Below are positions 25,692-34,665 of a stretch of 64,000 nt of DNA, one piece after another; positions within the stretch are counted from its first letter, which is position 1, and the number at the start of each line of letters is the position of its first letter. The DNA lies in the NCBI GenBank assembly GCA_028280115.1, contig JANQMJ010000010.1, positions 1 through 64,000 on the forward strand. Direction: 5' to 3'. The notes beneath the pieces were generated by a model. The model saw only the letters and a list, made by a program, of their open reading frames with translations. It searched no databases and was not told the DNA's origin. The DNA comes from Parvularculaceae bacterium (GTDB lineage: Bacteria > Pseudomonadota > Alphaproteobacteria > Caulobacterales > Parvularculaceae). Both the position numbers and the translations under genes were made by a program.

Positions 25692-27491
25692 TTAATTGTC
25701 GATCTTCAGCGCCTTGATAAATGCTTCCTGGGGGATTTCGACGCGGCCGAACTGGCGCATCTTTTTCTTGCCTTCTTTTTGCTTTTCCAAAAGCTTGCGT
25801 TTGCGGGTGGCGTCGCCGCCGTAACATTTGGCGGTGACATCCTTCCTGAGCGCCGAGATCGTCTCGCGCGCGATGATCCGCCCGCCGATCGCCGCCTGGA
25901 TCGGGATCTTGAACATGTGGCGAGGGATCAGGTCCTTTAATTTCTCGCACATGGCGCGCCCGCGGCTTTCCGCCTTGTCGCGATGGACGATGATGGACAG
26001 CGCGTCCACCGGTTCGTCGTTGACCAGGATCTGCATCTTGACGAGATCGCCGACGCGATAATCCATGAGCTGATAATCGAAACTGGCGTAGCCTTTCGAG
26101 ACCGATTTCAGCCGGTCGTAAAAATCGAACACCACTTCGTTGAGCGGCAATTCGTAGACCGTCATGGCGCGGGTTCCGGCGTAGGTCAGGTCTTTTTGAA
26201 TCCCGCGCCGCTCCTCGCAGAGTTTCAACACCCCGCCGAGATGTTCGTCGGGCGTCATGATGGTCGCCTTGATCCACGGTTCTTCGATGCGTTCGACGCG
26301 CACGGGATCGGGCATGTCGGCGGGATTGTGCATCTCCATCATTGAACCGTCCGTCAGATGGACGTGATAGACGACGCTGGGCGCCGTAGTGATGAGATCG
26401 AGATCGAATTCGCGCTCCAGCCGCTCGCGAATGATCTCAAGATGCAACAGCCCCAAAAAGCCGCAGCGAAAGCCGAAGCCCAGCGCCGCCGACGTTTCCA
26501 TTTCGAACTCGAAACTGGCGTCGTTTAGACGAAGCTTTCCCATGGCCTCGCGGAGATCCTCGAAGTCCGCCGCGTCCACCGGAAAGATGCCGCAGAAAAC
26601 GACCGGTACGGAGGGTTTAAAGCCCGGCAGGGCCTCTTCCGCGGGCCGTCGATCATCAGTAATCGTATCGCCGACCGAGGTGTCGGCGACCTCTTTGATC
26701 GATGCGGTCATATAACCGATCTCACCGGGGCCAAGTTCGCCCACCGGGGTTTTCTTCGGCGTCGAAACGCCGACCTGATCGACGCCATAGACGGCGCCGG
26801 TCGCCATCATGCGGATCTTCATGCCTTTTTTGAGAACGCCATCGACAACGCGCACCAACACGACGACGCCGAGATAAGGATCGTACCAACTGTCGACCAA
26901 AAGCGCCTTTAACGGCGCGTTCGCATCGCCCTTGGGCGCGGGCAGACGCTCGACAATCGCTTCGAGTACGTCTTCAACCCCGACGCCGGTCTTGGCGGAG
27001 ATTTCAAGCGCTTCCGTCGCATCGATGCCGATGACGTCTTCGATTTGCGCGCGGATACGATCCGGTTCCGCCGCCGGCAAATCGATCTTGTTGAGCACCG
27101 GAACGATTTCAAGATCGACGTCGATCGCCTGATAGACATTGGCCAGCGTCTGCGCCTCGACCCCCTGGCTCGCATCGATCACCAAAAGCGCGCCCTCGCA
27201 GGCCGACAGCGAGCGCGAGACCTCATAGGTGAAATCCACATGGCCCGGCGTATCGATGAGATTGAGGGTGTATATCTCGCCGTTACGGGCCTTGTATTTC
27301 AGGCGCACGGTCTGGGCCTTGATGGTGATGCCGCGTTCGCGCTCAAGGTCCATGGAATCAAGGACCTGCTCCTTCATCTCCCGGTCGGTCAGCCCGCCCG
27401 TGGTCTGAATCAGACGGTCGGCAAGCGTCGACTTCCCATGGTCGATATGGGCGATGATGGAAAAGTTCCGGATGTTTTTGAGCGGCGTCAT
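25692..27491 (-). CDS. lepA: Elongation factor 4 (LepA)
   Basis: A 599-residue translational GTPase that promotes back-translocation or late steps of ribosome assembly. The G1 motif [10 protein letters not shown]3 DTPGHVDF and G4 NKID are present, as is the LepA-specific C-terminal domain ([35 protein letters not shown] and [24 protein letters not shown]). The start is ATG 27491 ([15 protein letters not shown]), the normal position; an open frame continuing upstream for another 170 codons is not part of the protein. It is divergent from the AraC-type regulator at 27624. Confidence 0.97.
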   Translation of the reverse strand: MTPLKNIRNFSIIAHIDHGKSTLADRLIQTTGGLTDREMKEQVLDSMDLERERGITIKAQTVRLKYKARNGEIYTLNLIDTPGHVDFTYEVSRSLSACEGALLVIDASQGVEAQTLANVYQAIDVDLEIVPVLNKIDLPAAEPDRIRAQIEDVIGIDATEALEISAKTGVGVEDVLEAIVERLPAPKGDANAPLKALLVDSWYDPYLGVVVLVRVVDGVLKKGMKIRMMATGAVYGVDQVGVSTPKKTPVGELGPGEIGYMTASIKEVADTSVGDTITDDRRPAEEALPGFKPSVPVVFCGIFPVDAADFEDLREAMGKLRLNDASFEFEMETSAALGFGFRCGFLGLLHLEIIRERLEREFDLDLITTAPSVVYHVHLTDGSMMEMHNPADMPDPVRVERIEEPWIKATIMTPDEHLGGVLKLCEERRGIQKDLTYAGTRAMTVYELPLNEVVFDFYDRLKSVSKGYASFDYQLMDYRVGDLVKMQILVNDEPVDALSIIVHRDKAESRGRAMCEKLKDLIPRHMFKIPIQAAIGGRIIARETISALRKDVTAKCYGGDATRKRKLLEKQKEGKKKMRQFGRVEIPQEAFIKALKIDN

Positions 27492-27623
27492 GGTTGGCGA
27501 CGAGACTGACAAAGTCCCGCATATAGACGGGCCGCCCCCCGGCGACAATGGCGGCGGCGCAGTCGCACCGGGGCGGCCGCCCGGATGCGACATCGATGGG
27601 AATTCATTGTAAGGCTCGCGCTC

Positions 27624-28703
27624 ATGGACGCATGGCTCACGGTCGGACTGCTGCAAACGGCGTTCGTCGCGCTTATCCTGGCGCGGCGCGCGCAAATCGC
27701 GCCGGCCAGCTTCTGGCTCTTTGCCTGGCTCGCCGTCGCCTTCGTCCATCAGTTTTCCATCTATTTCGGATATGCGCACCCGACATTGCTCGCGCGGCCC
27801 CTCGCCATCGGTCTCGGTTTGTTGCCATTCCTGCACGGTCCCCTGGCCCTGTGCTATGTGAGCGCATTTTTGCCGGACCGTTGGATCGCGCGAACGGCGC
27901 CGCTGCATCTGGCGCCGTTCTTCGCCGTTTGGGGCGTCGCGCTTGCCCTTGACGCAAACGCCGGCGGTGTCGCGGTCGACACCCGCTTTGCGATCACCAC
28001 GTTTCACGACGCATCGGGCGCACAGATCGCCTGGCCGGCTTGGATGATGGCGCTGTCCGGCGGCGCCTACCCCCTTGCCAGCCTCTTCCTGTTAAGACAC
28101 GCGCGCCCGGCGCTTTTGTCGACGCGGTCGGAAATATCGGCGGTTCATTTTCGCTGGCTCGAAATCTGGGTGTTCGGCCATCTCGCCGCCTTTGCATCGA
28201 TCTTTTTCCTGCAATATGCGTTCTCGACCCGGGTCGCCATGGTGCTGACATCCTGGGTGTTGGCGGCGGAGGTGTTTTATCTCGGCGCCTTCGGGGTCTG
28301 GGGATTTGAAACCGGGCCGCCGCGCCGGCGCGCGCCGCCGGCAAAACCGGCGCCGGACGCTTTGGACGGCGACGTTGCCCGCCTGATGGCGTTCATGAAA
28401 GACGAAAAACCCTATCGCCAGCCGGGGCTCACCCTTGCAGGGCTGTCAACAATGAGCGGGCTTTCCGAGCCGACCATCACAAGCGCCGTCAAGCAGGCCG
28501 GCTACAAGCACTTTTTCGATTTTGTGAACGCCTTTCGCTGCGACGAGGTGAAAGCGCGCCTTGACGCAAAGCCGTCGCCGGCGGACTCGCTCCTCACCGT
28601 CGCCCTCGAGGCGGGTTTTAATTCAAAATCCGCCTTTAATCGCGTGTTCAAAGCCCGCATCGGCCTGACGCCGTCGCAATATCGCGACCGCGCCGCCGAA
28701 TAA
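27624..28703 (+). CDS. Membrane-anchored AraC family transcriptional regulator
   Basis: A protein of about 359 residues. The N-terminal part has six or seven hydrophobic helices (from [18 protein letters not shown] to about residue 230), a membrane sensor module of the 7TM type. A short linker leads to a C-terminal AraC double helix-turn-helix ([38 protein letters not shown] ... [31 protein letters not shown]). The ATG at 27624 ([11 protein letters not shown]) has AAGG about ten bases upstream; an upstream start would add a few basic residues. It may control the membrane hydrolase gene that follows about 155 bases downstream. The signal is unknown. Confidence 0.82.
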   Translation: MDAWLTVGLLQTAFVALILARRAQIAPASFWLFAWLAVAFVHQFSIYFGYAHPTLLARPLAIGLGLLPFLHGPLALCYVSAFLPDRWIARTAPLHLAPFFAVWGVALALDANAGGVAVDTRFAITTFHDASGAQIAWPAWMMALSGGAYPLASLFLLRHARPALLSTRSEISAVHFRWLEIWVFGHLAAFASIFFLQYAFSTRVAMVLTSWVLAAEVFYLGAFGVWGFETGPPRRRAPPAKPAPDALDGDVARLMAFMKDEKPYRQPGLTLAGLSTMSGLSEPTITSAVKQAGYKHFFDFVNAFRCDEVKARLDAKPSPADSLLTVALEAGFNSKSAFNRVFKARIGLTPSQYRDRAAE

Positions 28704-28857
28704 TCTCCTATCGGATCCCAGTTTGGCGCCCTGCAACGAGCGGCGGCGTCCAACTTTCCGGTTTTTCTCTGAAATGGGACGAAGCCGGCGCCCGCAACCG
28801 GCAACATGACGCCGCGGAAAAGCCCGAAAAACTAACCAAAAAACTGGATGAGCGCCG

Positions 28858-30354
28858 ATGACCGCCCTTGCCGTCTTTGTTTACCTCTTCGCCCTGATCT
28901 ATTGGCTGGTTCTTGCCGGCATGGACCGCCTGCGCCTTCTCGGTCTTGGCGGTCTCCTCTTCCTTGTCGCGGCGCAAATCGCCATTGAAGCGCCATACCC
29001 GCAAATGTTCCCCGCCTATGGGGCGGCGTTTTTCTTGACGCTGGGGGTTATCGTGCGCCGGTTTGGCGGACGCCGCGGCTGGCTCGCCCTGCGGCTTGGA
29101 TCGCTTCCCCTGCTCCTTGTCGGACTGTGGGCGTTTCACGCCATGCCGGTCTTTCGCCTGGCGCAGCCAAGCGGTCCTTATCCTGTCGGCACGCGACTGA
29201 TCGAACTGCGGCTTGAAGACTATCCTGAGCCGTTCACGGCGGACCCCAATGATGTGCGCACGCTTTACGCCCAAGTCTGGTATCCGGCCGAACCGGGAAC
29301 GGGCGCGCCGGCGCCTTACTGGTTCAACGACGGGGCGTTTGCGGACGCCGTGGCGGCGTTCCAGTCGCGCTGGCAGCCCATGTGGGGCTGGCTTTATTGG
29401 CATATGGACCTGATCCCGACCCATGCCCGGCTGAACGCCGAGCCCCTGGGCGGAAATGCCGATTTCCCCCTGGTGATTTTCTCCCATGGCCACCCAGTCG
29501 ATCCTTATAATTCAAACACGTCTTTGCTGCAGGACCTTGCCAGCCAGGGCTTCGTCACCATCGCCCTCGCCCACCCCTATGAAACGCCGGCGGCCCTTGC
29601 CAGCACGGGAGAAGTCGTCGCCTATGACATAAACAACCCAATGCTCGAAGCGCGCATTCGCGAACTTCAAAGCGAGGCCTATTACGCGCAAGCCGACCGG
29701 TTTCGATCAATAGAGCAGGTGCGATCGGGGTGGGACATCCACACGCATATACAAGAGATCATGCCGGCGCTCTCCGACAGCGTCGAAATCTGGCAAACCG
29801 ATATCGACGCGCTCTTGGATAATCTCGCTTCGGCCGACGGCCTCGGGGGCGTTGCGGCGATTGCGGATACGGATCGTCTGGGCGTCATCGGATTTTCGCT
29901 CGGCGGCGCGACGGCGACCCGCTATTGCAGCGTCAATGCGCGCTGCAAGGTTGGCGTCAATCTCGACGGCTATGTGTTTGGCGATATGCGCGGCCGCCGC
30001 CTCAACGTCCCGTTTTTGTTCATGAACAGCGAAACCAATGCCGGCATGAACGACTTTTATATGCTGGAGTCGAACTTGGAAGCCTATCGAATAAACATTC
30101 CGGCTTCGCGCCATATCAATTTCACCGATTTCACGCTGGCCGGTCCTTATATGCGCATACTCGGCGCTATCGGCCCTGGCGACGGCGAGACCATCCATCG
30201 GGACATTCGCCGGCCGGTGGTCGGCTTTTTGAAGGCGTACTTGCGTTGCGAACCTAAGGCGTGGCTCGCCTATCTCGAGGAAGGCAGCGACGTCGATATG
30301 CTGACAAATGACAATGACGCGGGCGAGAATCTGGCCAGCTGCAACGCCTCCTAA
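28858..30354 (+). CDS. Membrane-anchored alpha/beta hydrolase (PAF-acetylhydrolase-like)
   Basis: A 498-residue protein whose N-terminus has about four transmembrane helices (residues 1-100), followed by an alpha/beta-hydrolase domain. The catalytic triad is visible: the nucleophile elbow GFSLGG, an aspartate in VNLDGYVFG and a histidine in SRHINFTDF. The oxyanion region VIFSHGHPVDPYN is typical of platelet-activating factor acetylhydrolase-like lipases. It is probably a periplasmic esterase or lipase attached to the inner membrane. A terminator hairpin follows directly after the stop (30361-30402). Confidence 0.85.
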   Translation: MTALAVFVYLFALIYWLVLAGMDRLRLLGLGGLLFLVAAQIAIEAPYPQMFPAYGAAFFLTLGVIVRRFGGRRGWLALRLGSLPLLLVGLWAFHAMPVFRLAQPSGPYPVGTRLIELRLEDYPEPFTADPNDVRTLYAQVWYPAEPGTGAPAPYWFNDGAFADAVAAFQSRWQPMWGWLYWHMDLIPTHARLNAEPLGGNADFPLVIFSHGHPVDPYNSNTSLLQDLASQGFVTIALAHPYETPAALASTGEVVAYDINNPMLEARIRELQSEAYYAQADRFRSIEQVRSGWDIHTHIQEIMPALSDSVEIWQTDIDALLDNLASADGLGGVAAIADTDRLGVIGFSLGGATATRYCSVNARCKVGVNLDGYVFGDMRGRRLNVPFLFMNSETNAGMNDFYMLESNLEAYRINIPASRHINFTDFTLAGPYMRILGAIGPGDGETIHRDIRRPVVGFLKAYLRCEPKAWLAYLEEGSDVDMLTNDNDAGENLASCNAS

Positions 30355-30360
30355 TGAAAC

Positions 30361-30402
30361 AAAAAGCCCGGCTCCGCTTGGGGGAAGAGCCGGGCCTTTT
30401 AC
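30361..30402. terminator. Rho-independent terminator (bidirectional)
   Basis: A 9-bp perfect stem, GCCCGGCTC (30366-30374) with GAGCCGGGC (30387-30395), has a run of five A on its left and of four T on its right (AAAAAGCCCGG...CCGGGCCTTTT). It can terminate transcription from both sides, that is, the hydrolase gene and the leftward nitroreductase gene, whose stop is 160 bases away. Confidence 0.85.
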
Positions 30403-30560
30403 TCACTGGTCGGGGTAGTTCGGGTAACCGCGCGCTTTGAGCGGGACCTTGATGACGCCCGCCGCCCGCGCTTAGCGAATCATGCGTTGATGGAAACGCT
30501 AGGGTGATTTGCGTTTCGCGCAAACAAAGATTTTGCTGGAAAGAACGATAGAAACGCCGC

Positions 30561-31244
30561 TTAGAAAACGGTCATGATGTCTTCAAGCGGCTTTTTGATC
30601 AGCGCGTGATCGGGGATTGGCGCGTCCTTCGCCGGCCGTCCCACGACCAGCAAGATAAAGGGTTTTTCCGTCGCTGGACGGTCGAGCTTCTTGTTCAGGA
30701 ACGACATCGGTTTAGGCGTGTGGGTCAACACCGCCAGGCCTGCATGATGAAGCGCGGCGATGAGAAAGCCGCAGGCGATGCCGACGCTTTCGTTGATGTA
30801 GTAATTCTTCTTATCCATGCCCTTCTCAAACCCGCCGCGGCGCTGGGCGAAGATCGCGATCAGCCAGGGCGCGGTCTCCAGAAACGGCTTTTTGTCATCA
30901 GTGCCGAGGGGATCGAGCGCTTCGAGCCATTCCCCGCTCGCCCGGCCGCCGTAAAAGGCGCGCTCTTCTTTTTCCGCGGCGAGACGGATTTCCCTTTTCT
31001 TTTTCGCATCGCCGATAAGGCAGAAATGCCAGGGCTGGTGATTGGCGCCTGAGGGCGCGCGGCCCGCCGCGGCGATGCATGCTTCAACCACGTCGCGCGG
31101 CACGGGATCGGCGATGAAGTCGCGCACCGTATGGCGCCGCTTGATGTCTTCAAAAAAAGCGCGGGCCCGCGCCAGCGCTTCGTCATCGGCGCGGTCGATA
31201 TAATCGCCCAATTCCGACAGCGTCGTGAATTTGTGTTTGGTCAT
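30561..31244 (-). CDS. Nitroreductase family protein
   Basis: A 227-residue FMN-dependent oxidoreductase of the NADH-dependent nitroreductase family. The typical segments are RHTVRDFIADPVPRDVVEACIAAAGRAPSGANHQPWHFCLI, PWLIAIFAQ, NYYINESVGIACGFLIAALHHAGLAVLTHTPKPMSFLN, and the C-terminal PFILLVVGRPAKD. The RDF and GANHQPW motifs bind FMN. It is closest to the BluB-like/Frp-type single-domain reductases, with the actual substrate unknown. Start ATG 31244. It lies alone between the terminator at 30361 and the palindromic repeat at 31413. Confidence 0.93.
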   Translation of the reverse strand: MTKHKFTTLSELGDYIDRADDEALARARAFFEDIKRRHTVRDFIADPVPRDVVEACIAAAGRAPSGANHQPWHFCLIGDAKKKREIRLAAEKEERAFYGGRASGEWLEALDPLGTDDKKPFLETAPWLIAIFAQRRGGFEKGMDKKNYYINESVGIACGFLIAALHHAGLAVLTHTPKPMSFLNKKLDRPATEKPFILLVVGRPAKDAPIPDHALIKKPLEDIMTVF

Positions 31245-31412
31245 TGGGTTCTAATTCTCAACATTCATCGCTTCGCGCATGCCGGCGTAAGCCGGACTCT
31301 GGAAAAACGAGCGGGCGATTGCCCCGAGACCTCCCCCTATTTGCAGGCACACCTGTTTTTTACGGTTTCGTCAATAGGCCGGTCGCGGATCCTCGAGTCG
31401 CCACAGCCCGGT

Positions 31413-31517
31413 CTAGAGCGTTGTCAGGAAAAGTGGATGCCGGTTTTCCGTTGAAAACGCGACAAAACAAGAATCTAGAGCACGTTCATGACTCCGATTA
31501 AAGTGAACGCGCTCTAG
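31413..31517. repeat. Interspersed palindromic element, copy 3
   Basis: Runs from CTAGAGCGTTGTCAGGAAAAG to AACGCGCTCTAG. It shares AAAAGTGGAT, CCGGTTTTCCG, AAAACGCGACAAAACAAGAATCTAGAGC and ACTCCGATTAAAGTGAACGCG with the other two copies (16041, 20341). The right-hand CTAG contains the TAG stop of mutL on the minus strand. The element carries no open frame and belongs to the widespread class of alphaproteobacterial intergenic palindromes. Confidence 0.85.
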
Positions 31518-33367
31518 CGCCGCCCGAACAGCTTTTCTATATCGGCGAGTTTGAGCGCTACATAGGTCGGCCGGCCGTGATTGCACTGGCCGGAATGGGG
31601 TGTTGCTTCCATCTGACGCAACAGCGCGTTCATTTCGTCCCCATTGAGCCGCCGGCCAGCGCGCACCGAGCCGTGGCACGCCATGGACGAACACACTTCC
31701 TCCAGGCGCTCTTTGAGCGCCAGCCCGTCGCCGAGTTCGGCGAGGTCGTCGGCAAGCGCGCGCACCAGCCCTTTGATATCGACCTCGCCCAGCATGGACG
31801 GGGTTTCGCGCACCATGACCGCGTCGTCGCCGAAGCGCTCCATAACGAGACCGAACCCAGCGAATTCGTCAAACCGGCGTTCAAGACGCGCAGCGCCGTC
31901 GGGGTCGAGTTCGACGATTTCCGGTATCAGCAGTCCCTGGCGCATCACGCCGCCCGCCGCGAGCGCTGCTTTCATGCGTTCGTAAACCAGACGTTCATGG
32001 GCCGCATGCTGATCGACGATGACAAGACCGTCCGTGGTCTGAGCGACAATGTATGTTTCATGAAGCTGGGCGCGCGCCGCGCCGAGGGGGTGATCGACCA
32101 ACGAAGCGGGATCGCTTATCGGCTCAGCGCGGGCGCTGGGCGCGTCAACGCCTTCAAAACCCGCCGGCCGTTCGCCGAACACGTCGGCGCTAACCTCGCC
32201 AGCCGGCGCAAACGGATTGGCCGGCGCCGGGCGTTGCAGGCCGGGTCGCATGGGCGTTGCGCCGGCGGCGGTCATTCTTCCAAGCGCGTAAGCGCTGGTC
32301 GTCGTCGAGGCGCGATGGCCCGCTTCGGCAAGCGCGCTGCGCAAGGCGCCGACCAGAAGCCCGCGCACGACGCCGGGTTCGCGAAAGCGCACTTCGGTTT
32401 TCGCCGGATGCACGTTGACGTCGACCTCGGCCGGCGGCAGGTCGACAAACAGCGCCACCACGGCGTGCCGGTCGCGGGCGAGAAAATCCGCATAGGCCGC
32501 GCGCACGGCGCCGACGATCAGCTTGTCGCGCACGGGCCGCCCGTTGACGAACAGATATTGCTTGTCCGCAAGGCCGCGATTGTAGGTGGGCAGCCCCGCA
32601 AAGCCGGTCACGCGCAGTCTTTCGCGCGCGGCTTCGATGGCGAGCGCATTCTCGCCGAACGCGCGGCCCATGATCGCCGCAAGGCGTTTGAGGCGGCCCG
32701 CTTCGCCGGGGCTTTCCGCCGGCAGGTTCAGCATGCGCCGACCGGACGAGGCGAGCGTGAAGGCGACGTCCTCTCGCGCCATGGCGAGGCGGCGCACGGC
32801 TTCGCCGATTGCTGTGGTTTCCGCCTGATCGGACTTGAGGAATTTAAGCCGCGCCGGCGTCGCATAGAAAAGATCGCGCACCTCGACCCGGGTTCCCTGG
32901 CCGCCAAAGGCCGCCGGCGACGGCCCGTCGATCCGGCCGCCTTCGACGCTGAGCGTCCACGCATCTCCGGCGCCGACGGCGCGCGATGTGATCGACAAAC
33001 GCGCCGCCGCGCCGATCGAGGGCAACGCCTCGCCGCGAAAACCCATGGTCGCGATATTGGTCAAGTCATAGTCGCCGGCGCGCCCGGGCGCGAGCTTGGA
33101 CGTCGCATGGCGCTCGACCGCCAGCAAGAGATCGTCCGGTCCCATGCCGCAACCGTCGTCGGTCACGCAAAGACGCGTCTTGCCGCCGTTTTCAATTTCG
33201 ATGTCGATGCGCGCCGCACCCGCGTCGAGAGCGTTTTCCACCAGTTCCTTGACGGCGGCGGCGGGCCGCTCGATGACCTCGCCGGCGGCGATGCGATTAA
33301 CCGCATCAGGCGGCAGGCGTCGGATGACGCTGCGCGGTGAAGGTGTTTTTTCGGCCTGATTCGCCAT
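31514..33367 (-). CDS. mutL: DNA mismatch repair protein MutL
   Basis: A 617-residue MutL with an N-terminal GHKL ATPase domain ([42 protein letters not shown]) and a C-terminal dimerisation/endonuclease domain. The endonuclease metal-binding motif [12 protein letters not shown] and the ACHGSVRAG and GRPT motifs are all present, so a nicking activity is expected. The start ATG 33367 gives a short non-conserved leader before the [17 protein letters not shown] region. The TAG stop lies inside the CTAG end of a palindromic repeat. It is downstream of DUF3035, lspA and ileS in the leftward run. Confidence 0.96.
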   Translation of the reverse strand: MANQAEKTPSPRSVIRRLPPDAVNRIAAGEVIERPAAAVKELVENALDAGAARIDIEIENGGKTRLCVTDDGCGMGPDDLLLAVERHATSKLAPGRAGDYDLTNIATMGFRGEALPSIGAAARLSITSRAVGAGDAWTLSVEGGRIDGPSPAAFGGQGTRVEVRDLFYATPARLKFLKSDQAETTAIGEAVRRLAMAREDVAFTLASSGRRMLNLPAESPGEAGRLKRLAAIMGRAFGENALAIEAARERLRVTGFAGLPTYNRGLADKQYLFVNGRPVRDKLIVGAVRAAYADFLARDRHAVVALFVDLPPAEVDVNVHPAKTEVRFREPGVVRGLLVGALRSALAEAGHRASTTTSAYALGRMTAAGATPMRPGLQRPAPANPFAPAGEVSADVFGERPAGFEGVDAPSARAEPISDPASLVDHPLGAARAQLHETYIVAQTTDGLVIVDQHAAHERLVYERMKAALAAGGVMRQGLLIPEIVELDPDGAARLERRFDEFAGFGLVMERFGDDAVMVRETPSMLGEVDIKGLVRALADDLAELGDGLALKERLEEVCSSMACHGSVRAGRRLNGDEMNALLRQMEATPHSGQCNHGRPTYVALKLADIEKLFGRR

Positions 33368-33429
33368 GCTTGATTATGGCAATCAGGCTGGATGCGAGCA
33401 AACAAAGACAATCGCTCTGTGGAAAACGT

Positions 33430-33987
33430 CTAGAACACGCCCGGCAGGTTGAGCGATTTCGATTTGCTGATCACGACCTCGCCGTCTTCGCCGATGGCGT
33501 CGCGAATCCGTCGTTCGCGGTCGGCGAACCATTCTTCCGGATTGTCGACGCGCAGCGGCGCCCTTGAATCGTCGACGCCGCTGTCGAGGAAATTCCAGAA
33601 CAAAAGCTGGTTGGCGAAGCTGCGGTTCTTTTCGCCGCGCCCGCCGGTTTCTGCGTTCAGGAGGTTGCGAATGTTTGGATTGGCCGTAAACGCGCCGGCT
33701 CTTTGCAGCAGCGCCTGCTCACCGAGGGTCGGCGGTGCGGCGGAAGTGTCCCCAAGCAGCACTTGCTGGGCGCGTTCGGACGGCGACAGCTCCTGCGGGC
33801 GGGATTCACCGGGACGCGGCGGGCGCAGGGCGTAATCGGGCGGCACCACCAACGGGGCCTTGGTGGCGATGGCGAACTCGTCCGGCGAACTCTTGCCGCC
33901 GATCGCCCGGCTGATGCCGCAGCCTCCGGCGGTCAGGGCGATTAAGCCGGCAAAAAGCGTCAATCGCAGGAAATTCGTGGTGCTCAT
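33430..33987 (-). CDS. DUF3035 lipoprotein
   Basis: A lipoprotein of about 185 residues. The signal MSTTNFLRLTLFAGLIALTAGGC has the lipobox TAGGC with the lipidated Cys at about 23. The mature protein has the DUF3035 features PDEFAIATKAPLVVPPDY and ALRPPRPGESRPQ. This small family follows lspA in many alphaproteobacteria and is presumed to act at the outer-membrane face, but its role is not established. ATG 33987 has GGAG upstream; the longer frame is unlikely. It lies between lspA and mutL in the same leftward operon. Confidence 0.88.
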   Translation of the reverse strand: MSTTNFLRLTLFAGLIALTAGGCGISRAIGGKSSPDEFAIATKAPLVVPPDYALRPPRPGESRPQELSPSERAQQVLLGDTSAAPPTLGEQALLQRAGAFTANPNIRNLLNAETGGRGEKNRSFANQLLFWNFLDSGVDDSRAPLRVDNPEEWFADRERRIRDAIGEDGEVVISKSKSLNLPGVF

Positions 33988-34119
33988 GGATTTTGCTACT
34001 CCACTCTCCATTTGTCGCCCGCCCCCCGCGCGCGAAGGCGCGCAAGCCATAATGTGGCCGCCTTCGCGGCCGGGAAGGCGCGCACTATATCGGCGCCGCC
34101 GCGCCGGCGCAAAGCGCTT

Positions 34120-34665
34120 CTACGATTTTTCGCCAGGACTTTTTCGCTCCCGTGTCAGCCAGGCGTCGAGCAGCAACAGCGCGATGCCGACATTGATGGA
34201 AGCATCTGCGACATTGAACACCCAGGGGAAATAAAGCCCGGAAAAATCGAGAAAATCGACCACATAGCCGTAAGCGAGACGGTCATAAAGATTGCCCAGC
34301 GCACCGCCGATGATCAGCGCCACGCCCGCGACCGCGACTTTGCGGCGCAGGCTGGCAAGCCAGTAGATCAGCCCGAGGGCGACGCCGGTGGAAATCAGCG
34401 ACAGCAAAACGCGCGAGGCCATCCCGCCGGCCAGCAGGCCGAAGCTGGCCCCGGTGTTTTCGACATAGGAAAGATCGAAAATGCCGGAGATTTCGATCTT
34501 CCCCCGCTGCGGCAAACGGACCTGATGAACGATCCAATATTTCGACGCTTGATCGAGCGCAACGACCGCGGCGGCGCCGAAAAGGCCGCGCGCGAAATAG
34601 GGATTGGTCCTGACGCGCGCCGCCCATTCCGCCGCGCGCCGCCGGATGTCTGCGGCGCCGCTCAT
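34120..34665 (-). CDS. lspA: Lipoprotein signal peptidase (SPase II)
   Basis: A 181-residue inner-membrane aspartic protease that cleaves prolipoprotein signal peptides after lipidation. The conserved boxes are visible: VALDQASKYW, NTGASFG, IIGGALGNLYDRLAYGYVVDFLDF (first catalytic Asp in the NxxDR segment) and FNVADASINVG (second Asp). ATG 34665 overlaps the ileS stop as ATGA, indicating translational coupling, and I prefer it to a longer frame 48 bases upstream. The many lipoproteins in this window are its likely substrates. Confidence 0.95.
   Translation of the reverse strand: MSGAADIRRRAAEWAARVRTNPYFARGLFGAAAVVALDQASKYWIVHQVRLPQRGKIEISGIFDLSYVENTGASFGLLAGGMASRVLLSLISTGVALGLIYWLASLRRKVAVAGVALIIGGALGNLYDRLAYGYVVDFLDFSGLYFPWVFNVADASINVGIALLLLDAWLTRERKSPGEKS

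Noticed and set aside
27492..28007. N-terminal extension of LepA
   Set aside because: The frame is open for 170 codons upstream of MTPLKNIRN, but LepA proteins start at that Met, and the extension is antisense to the regulator gene and has no similarity to any domain.
31577..33340. Very long open frame opposite mutL
   Set aside because: It is entirely antisense to a well-conserved mutL and reflects the GC-rich codon pattern; it has no recognisable domain or ribosome binding site.
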